This document shows, piece after piece, positions 14,936 through 23,811 of a stretch of 35,469 nucleotides of DNA. Position 1 is the stretch's first letter; every line of letters starts with the position of its first letter. The stretch covers positions 1 to 35,469 of the forward strand of contig JADGNQ010000047.1 in NCBI GenBank assembly GCA_017883385.1, given 5' to 3'. The stretch comes from Candidatus Sulfotelmatobacter sp. Lineage in GTDB: Bacteria > Acidobacteriota > Terriglobia > Terriglobales > Acidobacteriaceae. A model generated the notes under the pieces. That model was given only the letters and a program-made list of their open reading frames with translations. It was not told where the DNA came from and made no database searches. The position numbers and the translations under genes were made by a program.

Positions 14936-17701
14936 CTAGAGTTCCAGCAGGGCTGAGATCGACGACGGGTCATCCATCGAGCGCAGCCGGAATCCCACCT
15001 TCTTGAAGATCGCTTGTGTTGCCAGATTGTCCCGCAAGATCTCGCCGGAGAGTCTCTGAAACTTTTCTTTGCGGGCTACTCGAGCCACGCCCGCGAGGAG
15101 TTCGGTCCCCAGCCCGCGCCCCTGCCATCGATCGGAAACCAGCACGGCCGCCTCGGCCTCCGCGCGATTGATAGCGCTGAACCGGCCCACGCCCAAGACT
15201 TCGTGTTGCCCCGTCTCGGGATTCTTGCGATCTGCCACCAGCGCAAATCCGCGATCGTAGCTGCCAAAACAGATCCGCACCAGTCTTTCGTGCTCCACTC
15301 TTGTGCTCAGACTCAGCGAGCAGAAGTACCGCAGGTACACGCTGCGCTCGGAGAGCGTCGTGTGGAACTGGACCATGAGTGGCTCGTCTTCGGGGCGGAT
15401 CGGCCGGATCGTCACCGGAGTCCCATCCTTTAATTGCCACTCCCAAGCGTACTGCGCCGGGTATGGGCGGAGGGACGGACGGGGCAATTGCTCTGCCTGC
15501 ATGGTGGAATCATGCACCAGTACGCGCGCATCGAGCGCCAGCAGGTGCTCGGGTGTCGCCAGCAGCGGATTGATGTCGATCTCCTTAATCCATGGCTGCT
15601 CCATCACTAGCTGGCTGAAACGCACCAGCAGTCCTTCCAGCGCGGTCAGGTTCACCGGCTTGCGCCCGCGCACGCCCCGCAGCGCGGAGAAGATTCGCGT
15701 CTGTTCCATCAAGCGCTGCGCCAGCGTTGTGTTCAGGGGAGGCAGGCCCAGGGCACGATCCCGATAGACTTCCACCATCACTCCGCCGGACCCAAACAGG
15801 ATCACTGGTCCGAACTGCGCATCCACGCTGCTGCCCAGAATCAGCTCGTATCCATCGCGCCGCACCATCGGCTGTACAGTGACTCCGCCAAAGTGCTCCG
15901 CTCCTGCTTTCTCCGCCACCGATGCCTGAATCGCACGGTATGCGCCCCGCACTTGTTCTGCATCCTGCAGCCTGAGGCGAACTCCATCCACATCCGTTTT
16001 GTGCGCGATGGTGTTGGACAACAGCTTCAGCACCACCGGATATCCAATCTCTGATGCGTGAGCAACGGCCTGTTCTTCGTCCTCCGCCACGCGCGTTTCC
16101 ACGACGGGAATTCCGTAGTACGCCAGAAGCTGTTTCGCTTCAAATTCATTGAGCATCGTCCGTCCGGCGCCGCGTACCCGTTGTACAAAATCGTCGACCT
16201 TGCTGCGTGCGTCGGCCGCCGGTTCCGCTCCTTCCACCAGGGCCGGAGTTTCATAAAGCCCGCGCAGGTTGTAGGTGTAGCGCCACATGTAAGTGAAGGC
16301 GCGCGCCGCGGTGTCCGGATAAGAGAACGTCGGAATACCCGACGTGTTTAGAATCGCAGTGCCCTCTGCGACTCCGTCACCGCCCATCCAACTCGCCAGC
16401 ACCGGCTTGCCCGAACTCCGCGCATACGGCTTCATGCGCTCCGCCACTTGCGTGGGATCTGCGAGTCCCTGAGGCGCGATGATGGCCAGCAATCCATCGC
16501 TCGCCGGATCTTTCGAGGCGATATCGACCGCTCTGACGAAGCGTTCGGCATCCGCATCGGCCAGCACATCCACGGGATTTGCGTGACTCCAGTGCGCGGA
16601 CAAGAAGCTGTCGAGCTCCTGCAAAGACTCCGTCGACAGCACGGTAAGCTCTCCGCCTGTGGCCATGAGCGAATCGGTCGCCAACACGCCTGGACCGCCG
16701 GCGTTGGTCACGATGGTCAGACGCGGGCCGCGTGGCCGCGGCTGCTTGCTCAGGACCTCGGCCATATAGAAAAGGTCCGCGATATTTTGCACTCGCAGCA
16801 CGCCGCAGCGCCGGAACGCCGCCTCCAGAACATCATCGCTTCCGGTCAAGGCTCCCGTGTGCGATGCGGCCGCGCGTGAAGCCGCGTCTGAGCGTCCGGC
16901 TTTGATGACGATAATGGGCTTGCTCAGCGCAATCTCGCGGGCGGCAGAAAGAAACGAACGCGCGTCTCCCACCGACTCCATGTAGAGCAGAATGCTCTTG
17001 GTGTGCGGATCATCCCCGAAGTAATAGATCAGATCGCCCCAGCCCACATCGAGCATGGACCCAGTCGAAACGATCGCACTGAATCCAACCTGTTCCTTCT
17101 GGCTCCAGTCGAGGATCGCCGTCTGCAGCGCGCCGCTCTGGCTCAGAAATGCGACGCTGCCCTTCTGCGGCATCGACTTCGCAAACGTCGCATTGAGCCC
17201 AATCGTTGGATTCATGAACCCCATACAGTTGGGTCCAATCAAACGCAGGCCTCCGCGCGCAGACCCGCGGAGTAGGTGCTTCTGAATCTCTTCTTCCAGT
17301 ACCGCGCCGTCGTGTCCCCGCTCGCGAAACCCCGCCGAGATCACGACCGCCGATCTCACTCCGGCATCGACACACTCTCCGATGATTTGAGGCACGGTCT
17401 GTGCCGGGGTCACTACCAGCGCCAGATCGACTCCTCCCGCGATCTCTCCGATGTGATTGTGTGTCTTGACGCCGAGGACTTCGCCGCGGCTGGGAGTCAC
17501 GGCATAGACTTTGAGGGGAAACTTGCTTTCCAGCAGATTCGAAAGCACGCTCCGGCCAACGGTTCCCGCCCGGTCTGTGGCCCCAATCACCGCGACCGAG
17601 CGAGGAAGAAAGAGCGACTCCAGTGCAGCGCGTGGCGGCGCCGCCGCCGTCTGTGGTGCGTCCGCCAGCGGTTTTACCGAGGGGTTCGATACCTCGCTCA
17701 C
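14936..17701 (-). CDS. ADP-forming acyl-CoA synthetase fused to GNAT acetyltransferase
   Basis: 921 residues, GTG start at 17701 with GGGAGGATTTCT ahead. Domain order: CoA-binding (about 28-165, [19 protein letters not shown]), CoA-ligase (to ~480, [13 protein letters not shown] and [13 protein letters not shown]), ATP-grasp (about 510-740, [16 protein letters not shown]), then GNAT (about 755-921, [12 protein letters not shown] at 858-869). Similar architecture occurs in Pat/YfiQ protein acetyltransferases. In those the synthetase part has lost its active His, while here the phospho-accepting His281 of SHTGAL is present, as in acetate-forming ACD enzymes. It may therefore both make ATP from acetyl-CoA and acetylate proteins. 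It shares a 209-base divergent region, with one Crp/Fnr-type operator, with the regulator gene. Confidence 0.9.
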   Translation of the reverse strand: MSEVSNPSVKPLADAPQTAAAPPRAALESLFLPRSVAVIGATDRAGTVGRSVLSNLLESKFPLKVYAVTPSRGEVLGVKTHNHIGEIAGGVDLALVVTPAQTVPQIIGECVDAGVRSAVVISAGFRERGHDGAVLEEEIQKHLLRGSARGGLRLIGPNCMGFMNPTIGLNATFAKSMPQKGSVAFLSQSGALQTAILDWSQKEQVGFSAIVSTGSMLDVGWGDLIYYFGDDPHTKSILLYMESVGDARSFLSAAREIALSKPIIVIKAGRSDAASRAAASHTGALTGSDDVLEAAFRRCGVLRVQNIADLFYMAEVLSKQPRPRGPRLTIVTNAGGPGVLATDSLMATGGELTVLSTESLQELDSFLSAHWSHANPVDVLADADAERFVRAVDIASKDPASDGLLAIIAPQGLADPTQVAERMKPYARSSGKPVLASWMGGDGVAEGTAILNTSGIPTFSYPDTAARAFTYMWRYTYNLRGLYETPALVEGAEPAADARSKVDDFVQRVRGAGRTMLNEFEAKQLLAYYGIPVVETRVAEDEEQAVAHASEIGYPVVLKLLSNTIAHKTDVDGVRLRLQDAEQVRGAYRAIQASVAEKAGAEHFGGVTVQPMVRRDGYELILGSSVDAQFGPVILFGSGGVMVEVYRDRALGLPPLNTTLAQRLMEQTRIFSALRGVRGRKPVNLTALEGLLVRFSQLVMEQPWIKEIDINPLLATPEHLLALDARVLVHDSTMQAEQLPRPSLRPYPAQYAWEWQLKDGTPVTIRPIRPEDEPLMVQFHTTLSERSVYLRYFCSLSLSTRVEHERLVRICFGSYDRGFALVADRKNPETGQHEVLGVGRFSAINRAEAEAAVLVSDRWQGRGLGTELLAGVARVARKEKFQRLSGEILRDNLATQAIFKKVGFRLRSMDDPSSISALLEL

Positions 17702-17848
17702 AGAAATCCTCCCGCTAACGCGGCTGTTTCCATCTTTATCACAATCTTAGGGAGACCGGGAAATGCGGGCTTCGCACACACAAATTCCATGCTCGCACAG
17801 TTTTCTCTGCGCGTCTGTGATCCTGATATGCCGTCGATCACCATGGTC

Positions 17849-17864
17849 CGTGACGGTGATCACA
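17849..17864. promoter_or_regulatory. Crp/Fnr-type operator in the regulator/synthetase divergent region
   Basis: CGTGACGGTGATCACA. It lies 47 bases before the regulator ATG and 148 bases before the synthetase GTG. A good -10 box for the regulator, TACAAT, is at 17881-17886. The operator then covers the -35 position, which suggests autoregulation, either as a class II-like activator or a repressor. Confidence 0.7.
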
Positions 17865-17880
17865 ATGGAAAATCCGGTGC

Positions 17881-17886
17881 TACAAT
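17881..17886 (+). promoter_or_regulatory. Candidate -10 box of the Crp/Fnr regulator gene
   Basis: TACAAT, 25 bases before the ATG at 17911. No recognisable -35 hexamer precedes it; that position is taken by the operator, as expected of a regulated promoter. Single-motif evidence only. Confidence 0.4.
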
Positions 17887-17910
17887 TGATCGAAAGGTAG
17901 GTGCTGCGTC

Positions 17911-18627
17911 ATGCGCGCCCCTTATGGACTAAATATTCTTGATAACTGCCTCTCGTGTCCGGTGAGGGAAGAACATCTTTTCTGCAATCTTTCTGTACAC
18001 GCCGGACAACGCCTCAACGACATCAAATCCACCGCCGTCTATCCCAAGGGAGCCATGCTCTTCATTGAAGGGCAGCAACCGCGTGGCGTGTTTGTGCTCT
18101 GTGCCGGGAAGGCAAAACTTTCTACCTCTTCCCGCGAAGGTAAAACCATCATCACGAAAATCTCCGAGTCCGGAGATATCCTTGGCCTGAATGCGGTCGT
18201 TTCCAATCGCCCGTACGAGGTCACAGCCGAGATGATGGAGCCTGGCCAGGCTAACTTCATTCCCCGCGATTCGTTGCTGCAATTCTTGAAGGACCACGGA
18301 GAAGTAGCCTTGCGCGTCGCCGAACAGTTGAGCCGCAACTACTACACCGCATACGAGGAAATCCGCACCCTGGGTCTCAGTACCTCGCCATCGGAGAAGT
18401 TTGCCAAGCTTCTGCTGTCCTGGTCGACCAAGACGCAGCAGACCGACGGTTCCTCGCAGGTCAAGCTCACGCTAACCCACGAGGAGATTGCGGAAATCAT
18501 CGGGACCACCCGCGAAACGGTCAGCCGCCTGTTTTCCGAGTTCAAGAAGAAACAGCTGCTGCAGCTCAAAGGGTCTACCCTCGTGATCCGCAACCGGTTG
18601 GCACTGGAAAAGATCGTTCAGTCCTGA
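17911..18627 (+). CDS. Crp/Fnr family transcription regulator with N-terminal cysteine cluster
   Basis: 238 residues, ATG at 17911, with GAAAGGTAGGTG upstream. The N-terminus has C13-x2-C16-x8-C25 (NCLSCPVREEHLFC) and a further C64, four cysteines in an arrangement like that of FNR (three clustered plus one distant), so an oxygen- or redox-sensing Fe-S cluster is plausible. The cyclic-nucleotide-type beta barrel spans about 45-130 (PKGAMLFIEGQQPRGVFVL). The dimerisation helix follows, then a winged helix-turn-helix at about 185-225. The recognition helix TTRETVSRLFSEF has the Arg of CRP (RETVGR) and the Ser-Arg of FNR (VETISR). That fits the GTGAY-N4-ATCAC operators seen around it, including one in its own promoter. 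It is convergent with the uspA-like gene. Confidence 0.93.
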   Translation: MRAPYGLNILDNCLSCPVREEHLFCNLSVHAGQRLNDIKSTAVYPKGAMLFIEGQQPRGVFVLCAGKAKLSTSSREGKTIITKISESGDILGLNAVVSNRPYEVTAEMMEPGQANFIPRDSLLQFLKDHGEVALRVAEQLSRNYYTAYEEIRTLGLSTSPSEKFAKLLLSWSTKTQQTDGSSQVKLTLTHEEIAEIIGTTRETVSRLFSEFKKKQLLQLKGSTLVIRNRLALEKIVQS

Positions 18628-18649
18628 AATGCACTACGGGGGGCATGTG

Positions 18650-18692
18650 GGGACAGCCGCCTCGGCTGTCCCGCCGAACGCAGTGAGGCGGC
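18650..18692. repeat. REP-like double-hairpin element between convergent genes
   Basis: GGGACAGCCG-CCT-CGGCTGTCCC (18650-18672) is a perfect 10-bp stem. Overlapping it, GCCGCCTC (18656-18663) can pair instead with GAGGCGGC (18685-18692). It lies between the regulator stop and the UspA stop and may act as a bidirectional terminator. A similar two-hairpin element is at 35146-35184. Confidence 0.6.
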
Positions 18693-18745
18693 TACACCTG
18701 CCATGTCACCCACGCAGCCGCTCTCGGCGGCGCCCGCGCCGCTTT

Positions 18746-19705
18746 TTATCCTGCCACCGTCAATACCGGACAGGGCGCGTTTCGCACCACCTCGTGTACT
18801 GCGGCCCACGGAACATGCGCAGCCGCTCGCGCTAAGCCCGTCCGGTTCGCGCCCATCACGATCAAATCGACTTTGAACTTGCCGACAGCGGTCAGGATTC
18901 CCTCTGTCAGAAAGTCGGTTCCCACGACATACTCTGGCTCCTGGTCCAAACCAGTTTCCGCAGGCAGACATTCTCCCAATTGCCGCAGTGCCCGCTTGCG
19001 CGACGCTCCTTCCCATTCCAGCAACTCGTCGGCAGCAGCCACTGCAGGCGCGTATGCAGACAGGCTGCCAGTGGTCGCAGGCATGGGCGCAATCATGTGC
19101 AACAGGATCAGCTTCGCCTGCTGAGCCTTGGCCAGCGCCAACGCCAGTGGCAGGGCTTTTGCGGATGCCTTGCCAAAATCGGTGGCGAACAGAATCCGGT
19201 GAAACCCGGGCCCGTGCGCAATGGTCGCGATGTCTGCCTTGGGACCAATCGTCATCACTGGGCATGTCGCCACGCGCAGCAGTTCTTCCGCGACGGAGCC
19301 CAGCGCCAGCTTCTGCAGGCCTCCGCGTCCTCTTGTGCCGATGACCAGAAGGTCGACCGCTCCCTCTGCGATCACGGCCGTAACCGCTTCTGCGACCGGC
19401 CCGTGTTTTACCACGACCGACTCGACGTTCGGCACCGGTCCGAGCTCGTCCATCAGGGCCCGGATCCGCCGTTCTGCGTCGATGCGCGCCAGATCGAGTT
19501 CGGGTGGATTCTCCAGAGCCGCATACTTCCAGTCGGTTTGCAAAATGTGAATCACCGACAAACGCGCGTGGTTTTCCACTGCCAGCACCAGTGCGTCGCA
19601 CAGCGCTCGCCGCGAAGCTTCCGAGAAATCCGTAGCTACGAGGATGTGACGGAAAACCGTACTGGTCTTCGTTGTTATTGGGGTCTTCAATTCTGCGATT
19701 GTCAT
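18746..19705 (-). CDS. Tandem universal stress protein (two UspA domains)
   Basis: 319 residues from ATG at 19705, chosen because AAGGAGG lies 7 bases upstream; a GTG 13 codons earlier would run into the previous gene. Domain 1 (about 18-165) starts FRHILVATDFSEASRRAL and has the ATP-binding motif GTRGRGGLQKLALGS. Domain 2 (about 175-319) starts FHRILFATDFGKASAKAL, but its nucleotide motif is degenerate (GANRTGLARAAAHVPW), so only domain 1 probably binds ATP. It is a cytoplasmic stress protein whose relatives are often induced by oxygen limitation. It is 25 bases downstream of a Cys4 protein gene and probably co-transcribed with it. Confidence 0.92.
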   Translation of the reverse strand: MTIAELKTPITTKTSTVFRHILVATDFSEASRRALCDALVLAVENHARLSVIHILQTDWKYAALENPPELDLARIDAERRIRALMDELGPVPNVESVVVKHGPVAEAVTAVIAEGAVDLLVIGTRGRGGLQKLALGSVAEELLRVATCPVMTIGPKADIATIAHGPGFHRILFATDFGKASAKALPLALALAKAQQAKLILLHMIAPMPATTGSLSAYAPAVAAADELLEWEGASRKRALRQLGECLPAETGLDQEPEYVVGTDFLTEGILTAVGKFKVDLIVMGANRTGLARAAAHVPWAAVHEVVRNAPCPVLTVAG

Positions 19706-19730
19706 AGGTGCCTCCTTTACAACACCCACG

Positions 19731-20045
19731 TCATCTATCTTCACGGCCGACAGATGCGGCCCGTCCCCGCAGTCTTCTTCTTCTCGGCTCGTTCTGCGGT
19801 GCAGACGGCGGCGGGAGTGTCACTGCTTTGACGGGCAGGCGCACCAGTTGGGCCTGTTTTCCACCCCAGATCAGTGTCATTTCTTTCGAGCATTTGGCGC
19901 AAAGCCAGAATCGCTCATTCAGTTCCGGAATCAGCATTTGCCTCGCGATCCGGACTTCTGGGGTGGGAGCGAGGTAGAAGACCTTCCCCTCGTGGAGATA
20001 TCGAAAGATCTCGGAACACTCGGGATTGGCGCACTTCGACAGCAT
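19731..20045 (-). CDS. Small Cys4 (zinc-ribbon-like) protein
   Basis: 104 residues, ATG at 20045 with AGGAGCGCGCC ahead. Two cysteine pairs, C5-x4-C10 (SKCANPECSEIF) and C49-x2-C52 (WLCAKCSKEMTL), resemble a zinc ribbon; between them is HEGKVFYLAPTPE. The C-terminal 30 residues are basic and Pro/Arg-rich (PRRRRLRGRAA) and could touch nucleic acid. The function is unknown; similar small proteins seem common in Acidobacteria (my recollection, not checked). It is the leading gene of the uspA transcript, with a weak Crp/Fnr-type palindrome ~80 bases upstream. Confidence 0.75.
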   Translation of the reverse strand: MLSKCANPECSEIFRYLHEGKVFYLAPTPEVRIARQMLIPELNERFWLCAKCSKEMTLIWGGKQAQLVRLPVKAVTLPPPSAPQNEPRRRRLRGRAASVGREDR

Positions 20046-20123
20046 GGCGCGCTCCTGCCAGCCGTACGGTCAAAATGCTATGCCGGCTCGGCGGGGAATG
20101 AGGTGACGCCAGATACCAAACCG

Positions 20124-20139
20124 GGTGACCTTCATCACT
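20124..20139. promoter_or_regulatory. Weak Crp/Fnr-type palindrome upstream of the Cys4/UspA genes
   Basis: GGTGACCTTCATCACT: both GTGA and TCAC cores are present with the right 6-base spacer, and the A before TCAC is kept, but the outer bases do not match. It lies in the 160-base divergent region between 20045 and 20206. Confidence 0.4.
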
Positions 20140-20205
20140 ATCTCTTACCTGCAGCCATTGTCTAGCGGCCGTCGCCCGCTGATTTACAATCGGTTCGGAG
20201 TAGCG

Positions 20206-20427
20206 ATGAGGACAAGGATCCTGTCAAGAATCGCCGCGATTTTCCTGACCGGCGCATTGGGCCAGGTCGGCGCAGCGCAAGCAATCCAGACGAGTGCGAA
20301 GCCGGAGACGTCTGCCGGACCAGTACCGTCGCTTACATCCGGCACCCTGAGCCTGAGCGATGCCGAGATGGCCGAACGTGTGCGCCAGGAGTTCCGCCAC
20401 GCCCACCCCATCCGCAGGACATGGTAG
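20206..20427 (+). CDS. Small secreted protein, unknown
   Basis: 73 residues from ATG at 20206 (CGGAG six bases upstream). A signal peptide covers about 1-26 (LSRIAAIFLTGALGQVGAAQA). The mature part of ~47 residues is Ser/Thr/Pro-rich and ends in a short amphipathic helix (LSDAEMAERVRQEFRHAH) and a basic tail. No domain is recognised. The stop is 36 bases before the HAD gene start chosen here. The existence of the protein rests on the start signal and signal peptide only. Confidence 0.5.
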   Translation: MRTRILSRIAAIFLTGALGQVGAAQAIQTSAKPETSAGPVPSLTSGTLSLSDAEMAERVRQEFRHAHPIRRTW

Positions 20428-20462
20428 CCGCGAAGGATAATAGCAAGAAGGATCATGGCAAG

Positions 20463-21125
20463 ATGACCCAAATACACTGCGCCGCCCTCCTCTTCGACAT
20501 GGACGGAGTCCTCATCAACTCCACTCCCGCCGTCGCGCGCGTCTGGCGCCGCTGGGCCATCGAGCACGGATTCAACCCCGACGAAGTGGTCGCCCGAGCC
20601 CACGGCCGGCCCAGCCTCACGACCGTCACCGAATATCTCCCTAACTCCGATCACAAGGCCGAGAACCGCGAAGTCGAACGCCGCGAAATCGAAGACCTCG
20701 AAGGCGTCGTCACTCTTCCCGGAGCGCTTGATCTGCTCGCCAGCCTTCCTGAGGATCGCTGGACCATTGTTACGTCCTGCACGCGTCGGCTTGCCGAAGT
20801 CCGCATCCAGGCCGCCGGCCTTCCGCTGCCGAAGAAACTGATCACCTCCAGCGACATCACGTACGGCAAGCCGCATCCCGAGCCCTTCCTGAAGGGCGCT
20901 GCTGCTCTGGGATTCCCAGCAACCGAGTGTGTGGTCTTCGAAGATGTTCCCGCCGGAGTCCGTTCAGGAAAGGCGGCTGGTGCAAACGTCATCGCATTTA
21001 CAACGACGGTCCAGAAACCTGCGTTGCGCGAAGCCGGCGCCGACTGGATCGTGAACAACTGCGCCGATATTCGCCTGCTGGACGCCAGCAGCGGCTTGAA
21101 ATTAGCTCTCACGGACGTTCTATGA
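20463..21125 (+). CDS. HAD superfamily phosphatase (subfamily IA, sugar-phosphatase-like)
   Basis: 220 residues from ATG at 20463; an in-frame ATG at 20421 would add 14 residues of no family similarity. All four HAD motifs are present: FDMDGVLINST (I), VTSCT (II), the Lys of GKPHPEPFLKGA (III) and VFEDVPAGVRSGKAAG (IV). A cap domain lies between motifs I and II (about 20-85), and the catalytic Asp pair is D11/D13 in this numbering. Closest types are 2-deoxyglucose-6-phosphatase and glycerol-phosphatase (YfbT/GPP-like), which remove phosphate from small sugar phosphates in the cytoplasm. The GH3 gene follows after 62 bases. Confidence 0.9.
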   Translation: MTQIHCAALLFDMDGVLINSTPAVARVWRRWAIEHGFNPDEVVARAHGRPSLTTVTEYLPNSDHKAENREVERREIEDLEGVVTLPGALDLLASLPEDRWTIVTSCTRRLAEVRIQAAGLPLPKKLITSSDITYGKPHPEPFLKGAAALGFPATECVVFEDVPAGVRSGKAAGANVIAFTTTVQKPALREAGADWIVNNCADIRLLDASSGLKLALTDVL

Positions 21126-21127
21126 CT

Positions 21128-21155
21128 CCTCTGTGATCTCCGTGTCCTCTGTGGT
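21128..21155 (+). repeat. Three-unit CTCYGTG-type intergenic repeat
   Basis: CCTCTGTGATCTCCGTG followed by TCCTCTGTGGT: three CTCTGTG/CTCCGTG heptads about 9 bases apart, between the HAD and GH3 genes. It resembles the repeats at 24423-24451 and 27841-27911. Confidence 0.5.
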
Positions 21156-21187
21156 TGTTATTGTGTTGGTTTGCAAAGGTGAAACTA

Positions 21188-23683
21188 ATGAAGCGCAATA
21201 TTCTGTTTGTTACCCTCATCCTTACTCTCTGCTCCGCGCTCGAAGCACAATCCAAGCCCTCCGCCGCTGACATCGACAAGCGCGTCGACTCCCTCCTCAC
21301 TCAGATGACGCTCGAAGAGAAGATCGACTACATCGGCGGCATCCACGATTTCTATATCCGAGCCTTCCCGCGCCTCGGCATTCCGGCTCTGCGCATGTCC
21401 GACGGTCCCATGGGCGTCCATGACTATGGCCTCACGACGGCGTATCCTGCGGGAATCGCACTCGCCGCTTCCTGGGACGCCGACCTCGCCCTCCGCGTCG
21501 GCACCTCCATGGGCAAAGACGCTCGTGCGCGCGGCGTCCATTTCATCCTCGGCCCAGGCATGAATATTAACCGCGCCCCCATGTGCGGACGCAACTTCGA
21601 ATACCTCGGCGAAGATCCTTTCCTCGCATCGCGCATGGCGGTCGGCCTCGTGAACGGCATTCAGAGCCAGCAGGTTCTCGCTACTGTGAAGCATTACGCT
21701 GCCAACAATCAGGAGTTCGAACGCAACAAACTCAGTTCCGACATGGACGAGCGCACCCTGCGTGAAATCTATCTCCCCGCTTTCGAAGCCGCGGTCCGCG
21801 AAGCAAAAGCCGGCGCCGTCATGGATTCTTACAATCTCGTCAGCGGCGTGCACTCCACTCAGAACCACCACATCAACGTCGACATCCTCAAACACGACTG
21901 GAAATTCGATGGCATCGTCATGTCCGACTGGGACGCCACCTACGACGGCATCGCTGCCGCCAACGGCGGCCTCGACCTAGAAATGCCCGCCGGCCGGTTC
22001 ATGAACAGGGCGACGCTCATTCCCGCCATCAAAGACGGCAAAGTTTCCCAGGCCACCATCGACGACAAAGTCCGTCGCATTCTCCGCAAGGCGATTGAAT
22101 ACGGATTCCTCGACCGTCCGCAGACCGACACCAGCGTCCCACTCTACAGCCAGGAGGGCAGGGAAGCCGCTTTGCAGGAAGCGCGCGAAGGCATGGTCCT
22201 GCTGAAGAACGACCACAACATCCTTCCTATGGACAAAGCGAAGCTGAAGACCATCGCCGTGATCGGCTCCAACGCGTACCCGTCGGTCCCCGGTGGCGGT
22301 GGCAGCTCGCAGACCAAGCCCTTCAATTCGGTTAGCTTTCTCGAAGGCATCAGCAACTATCTCGGTAGCAGCGTCAAAGTGCTTTACGACGTCGACATCC
22401 CGCCGCTCGACGATGTCTTCGACCATTCTGAATTCGTGGTTTCACCCGGCGGCGAGCGCGGCCTAAAAGGCGAATACTTTGACAATGAAGAACTCAAGGG
22501 CACGCCCGCGATGGTCGTGATTTCGCAGCACATCAACTTCAACTGGGGAGACGACAGTTTCGCGACGGGTCATCCCACGGATCATTTCTCGATCCGCTGG
22601 ACCGGCTACTTCATTCCCACCAAGACGGACGACTACAAATTCCTGAGCTCCGCCGACGATGGCGTCCGTCTCTTCATCGACGATCAGCAGGTTATCAACG
22701 ATTGGCAACCTCACTCCGAAACCCTGGATACTTATTCCGCGCGCTTTGAAGCTGGCCACGCCTACAAGATTCGCTTCGAATACTTCGAAAGTGTCGGCGG
22801 CGCGCGAGCCGGTTTCGGTGTGGTCGGCGCTGGAGAAGCCGTTGGCCGCGAGACCAAAGCGCTCGCCGCCAAATCTGACGCCGTCATCATCTGCGTGGGC
22901 TTTGATCCCAACACGGAGAGCGAAGGCTCCGACCGCACGTTTGCCCTTCCGGGTGGTCAGGACGAACTCATTCGCCAGATTGCCAGCGTCAATAAGAACG
23001 TGATTGTGGTCGTCACTGCCGGCGGAAATGTCGACATGTCGAAGTGGATCGACACTGTCCCCGCCCTGCTCCACGCCTGGTATCCCGGCCAGGAGGGCGG
23101 TACCGCGCTCGCTCAGATTCTTTTCGGTGAATTCAGCCCTTCAGGAAAGTTACCCGCATCGTTCGAACGCCGCTGGGAAGACAATCCAACCTTTAAGAGC
23201 TACTATCCTGCGCCCGGCGAGATGGCCGTGAAATATTCCGAAGGCGTTTTCCTTGGCTATCGCGGCTACGACAAGTCGGGAGTAAAGCCGCTCTTCCCCT
23301 TCGGCTTCGGACTCTCCTACACGACGTTCGCCTACAAGAACCTTTCTGTCACGCGTCCACAAGGAACTCTGCGCCGTCCGGTGATCGTCTCCTTTGACGT
23401 CACCAACGCCGGCAAGCGCCGGGGAGCCGAAGTTGCCGAGCTCTACATTGGTGATTCCCACGCTAAGGTCGCGCGCCCCGTCAAAGAGTTGAAAGGTTTC
23501 GCGCGCGTTGATCTCAAACCCGGCGAAACCCGCCGGATCAGCCTGACGCTCGACGCCCGCGCTTTCTCCTATTACGACGTCGACAAGAAGGATTGGGTCG
23601 CTGACCCTGGCAAGTTTGAGATTCTGGTCGGCAGCTCGTCTGACAAGATTCAGTTGCGGGGCGCCTTCACGCTGGAGCGCTAG
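21188..23683 (+). CDS. Secreted GH3 beta-glucosidase-type hydrolase with PA14 insert
   Basis: 831 residues from ATG at 21188 (AAGGTG ahead), with a signal peptide at about 1-20 (ILFVTLILTLCSALEAQ). The GH3 N-terminal barrel has RMSDGPMGVHDYG, TVKHYAANNQEFERN and the nucleophile motif GIVMSDWDATYDG. The second alpha/beta domain carries AIQ-like substrate loops (GMVLLKNDHNILPM). A PA14 sugar-binding domain is inserted at about 430-570 (GLKGEYFDNEELKG, DDGVRLFIDDQQVINDW). The fibronectin III-like C-terminus is VSFDVTNAGKRRGAEVAELY. It removes terminal beta-linked glucose or xylose from oligosaccharides outside the cytoplasm. The PA14-insert type is known from plant- and fungus-glycan degraders. 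It probably works with the neighbouring sugar-utilisation genes. Confidence 0.95.
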   Translation: MKRNILFVTLILTLCSALEAQSKPSAADIDKRVDSLLTQMTLEEKIDYIGGIHDFYIRAFPRLGIPALRMSDGPMGVHDYGLTTAYPAGIALAASWDADLALRVGTSMGKDARARGVHFILGPGMNINRAPMCGRNFEYLGEDPFLASRMAVGLVNGIQSQQVLATVKHYAANNQEFERNKLSSDMDERTLREIYLPAFEAAVREAKAGAVMDSYNLVSGVHSTQNHHINVDILKHDWKFDGIVMSDWDATYDGIAAANGGLDLEMPAGRFMNRATLIPAIKDGKVSQATIDDKVRRILRKAIEYGFLDRPQTDTSVPLYSQEGREAALQEAREGMVLLKNDHNILPMDKAKLKTIAVIGSNAYPSVPGGGGSSQTKPFNSVSFLEGISNYLGSSVKVLYDVDIPPLDDVFDHSEFVVSPGGERGLKGEYFDNEELKGTPAMVVISQHINFNWGDDSFATGHPTDHFSIRWTGYFIPTKTDDYKFLSSADDGVRLFIDDQQVINDWQPHSETLDTYSARFEAGHAYKIRFEYFESVGGARAGFGVVGAGEAVGRETKALAAKSDAVIICVGFDPNTESEGSDRTFALPGGQDELIRQIASVNKNVIVVVTAGGNVDMSKWIDTVPALLHAWYPGQEGGTALAQILFGEFSPSGKLPASFERRWEDNPTFKSYYPAPGEMAVKYSEGVFLGYRGYDKSGVKPLFPFGFGLSYTTFAYKNLSVTRPQGTLRRPVIVSFDVTNAGKRRGAEVAELYIGDSHAKVARPVKELKGFARVDLKPGETRRISLTLDARAFSYYDVDKKDWVADPGKFEILVGSSSDKIQLRGAFTLER

Positions 23684-23684
23684 G

Positions 23685-23696
23685 AGCCTTAAGGCT
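23685..23696. terminator. Short palindrome after the GH3 gene
   Basis: AGCCTTAAGGCT, a perfect 12-base palindrome two bases after the GH3 stop. It has no loop or T-tract, so terminator function is only a guess from position. Confidence 0.3.
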
Positions 23697-23811
23697 GACG
23701 GAGCCACTTACTTGATTTCCCCTACTGTATCCGCCGGATCGCAGATTGATCGTCACCGGAGGTAGACTTAAGTCGAACTTCCGGAATTTCGTCCGCAAGG
23801 AGAGGTCGCAC

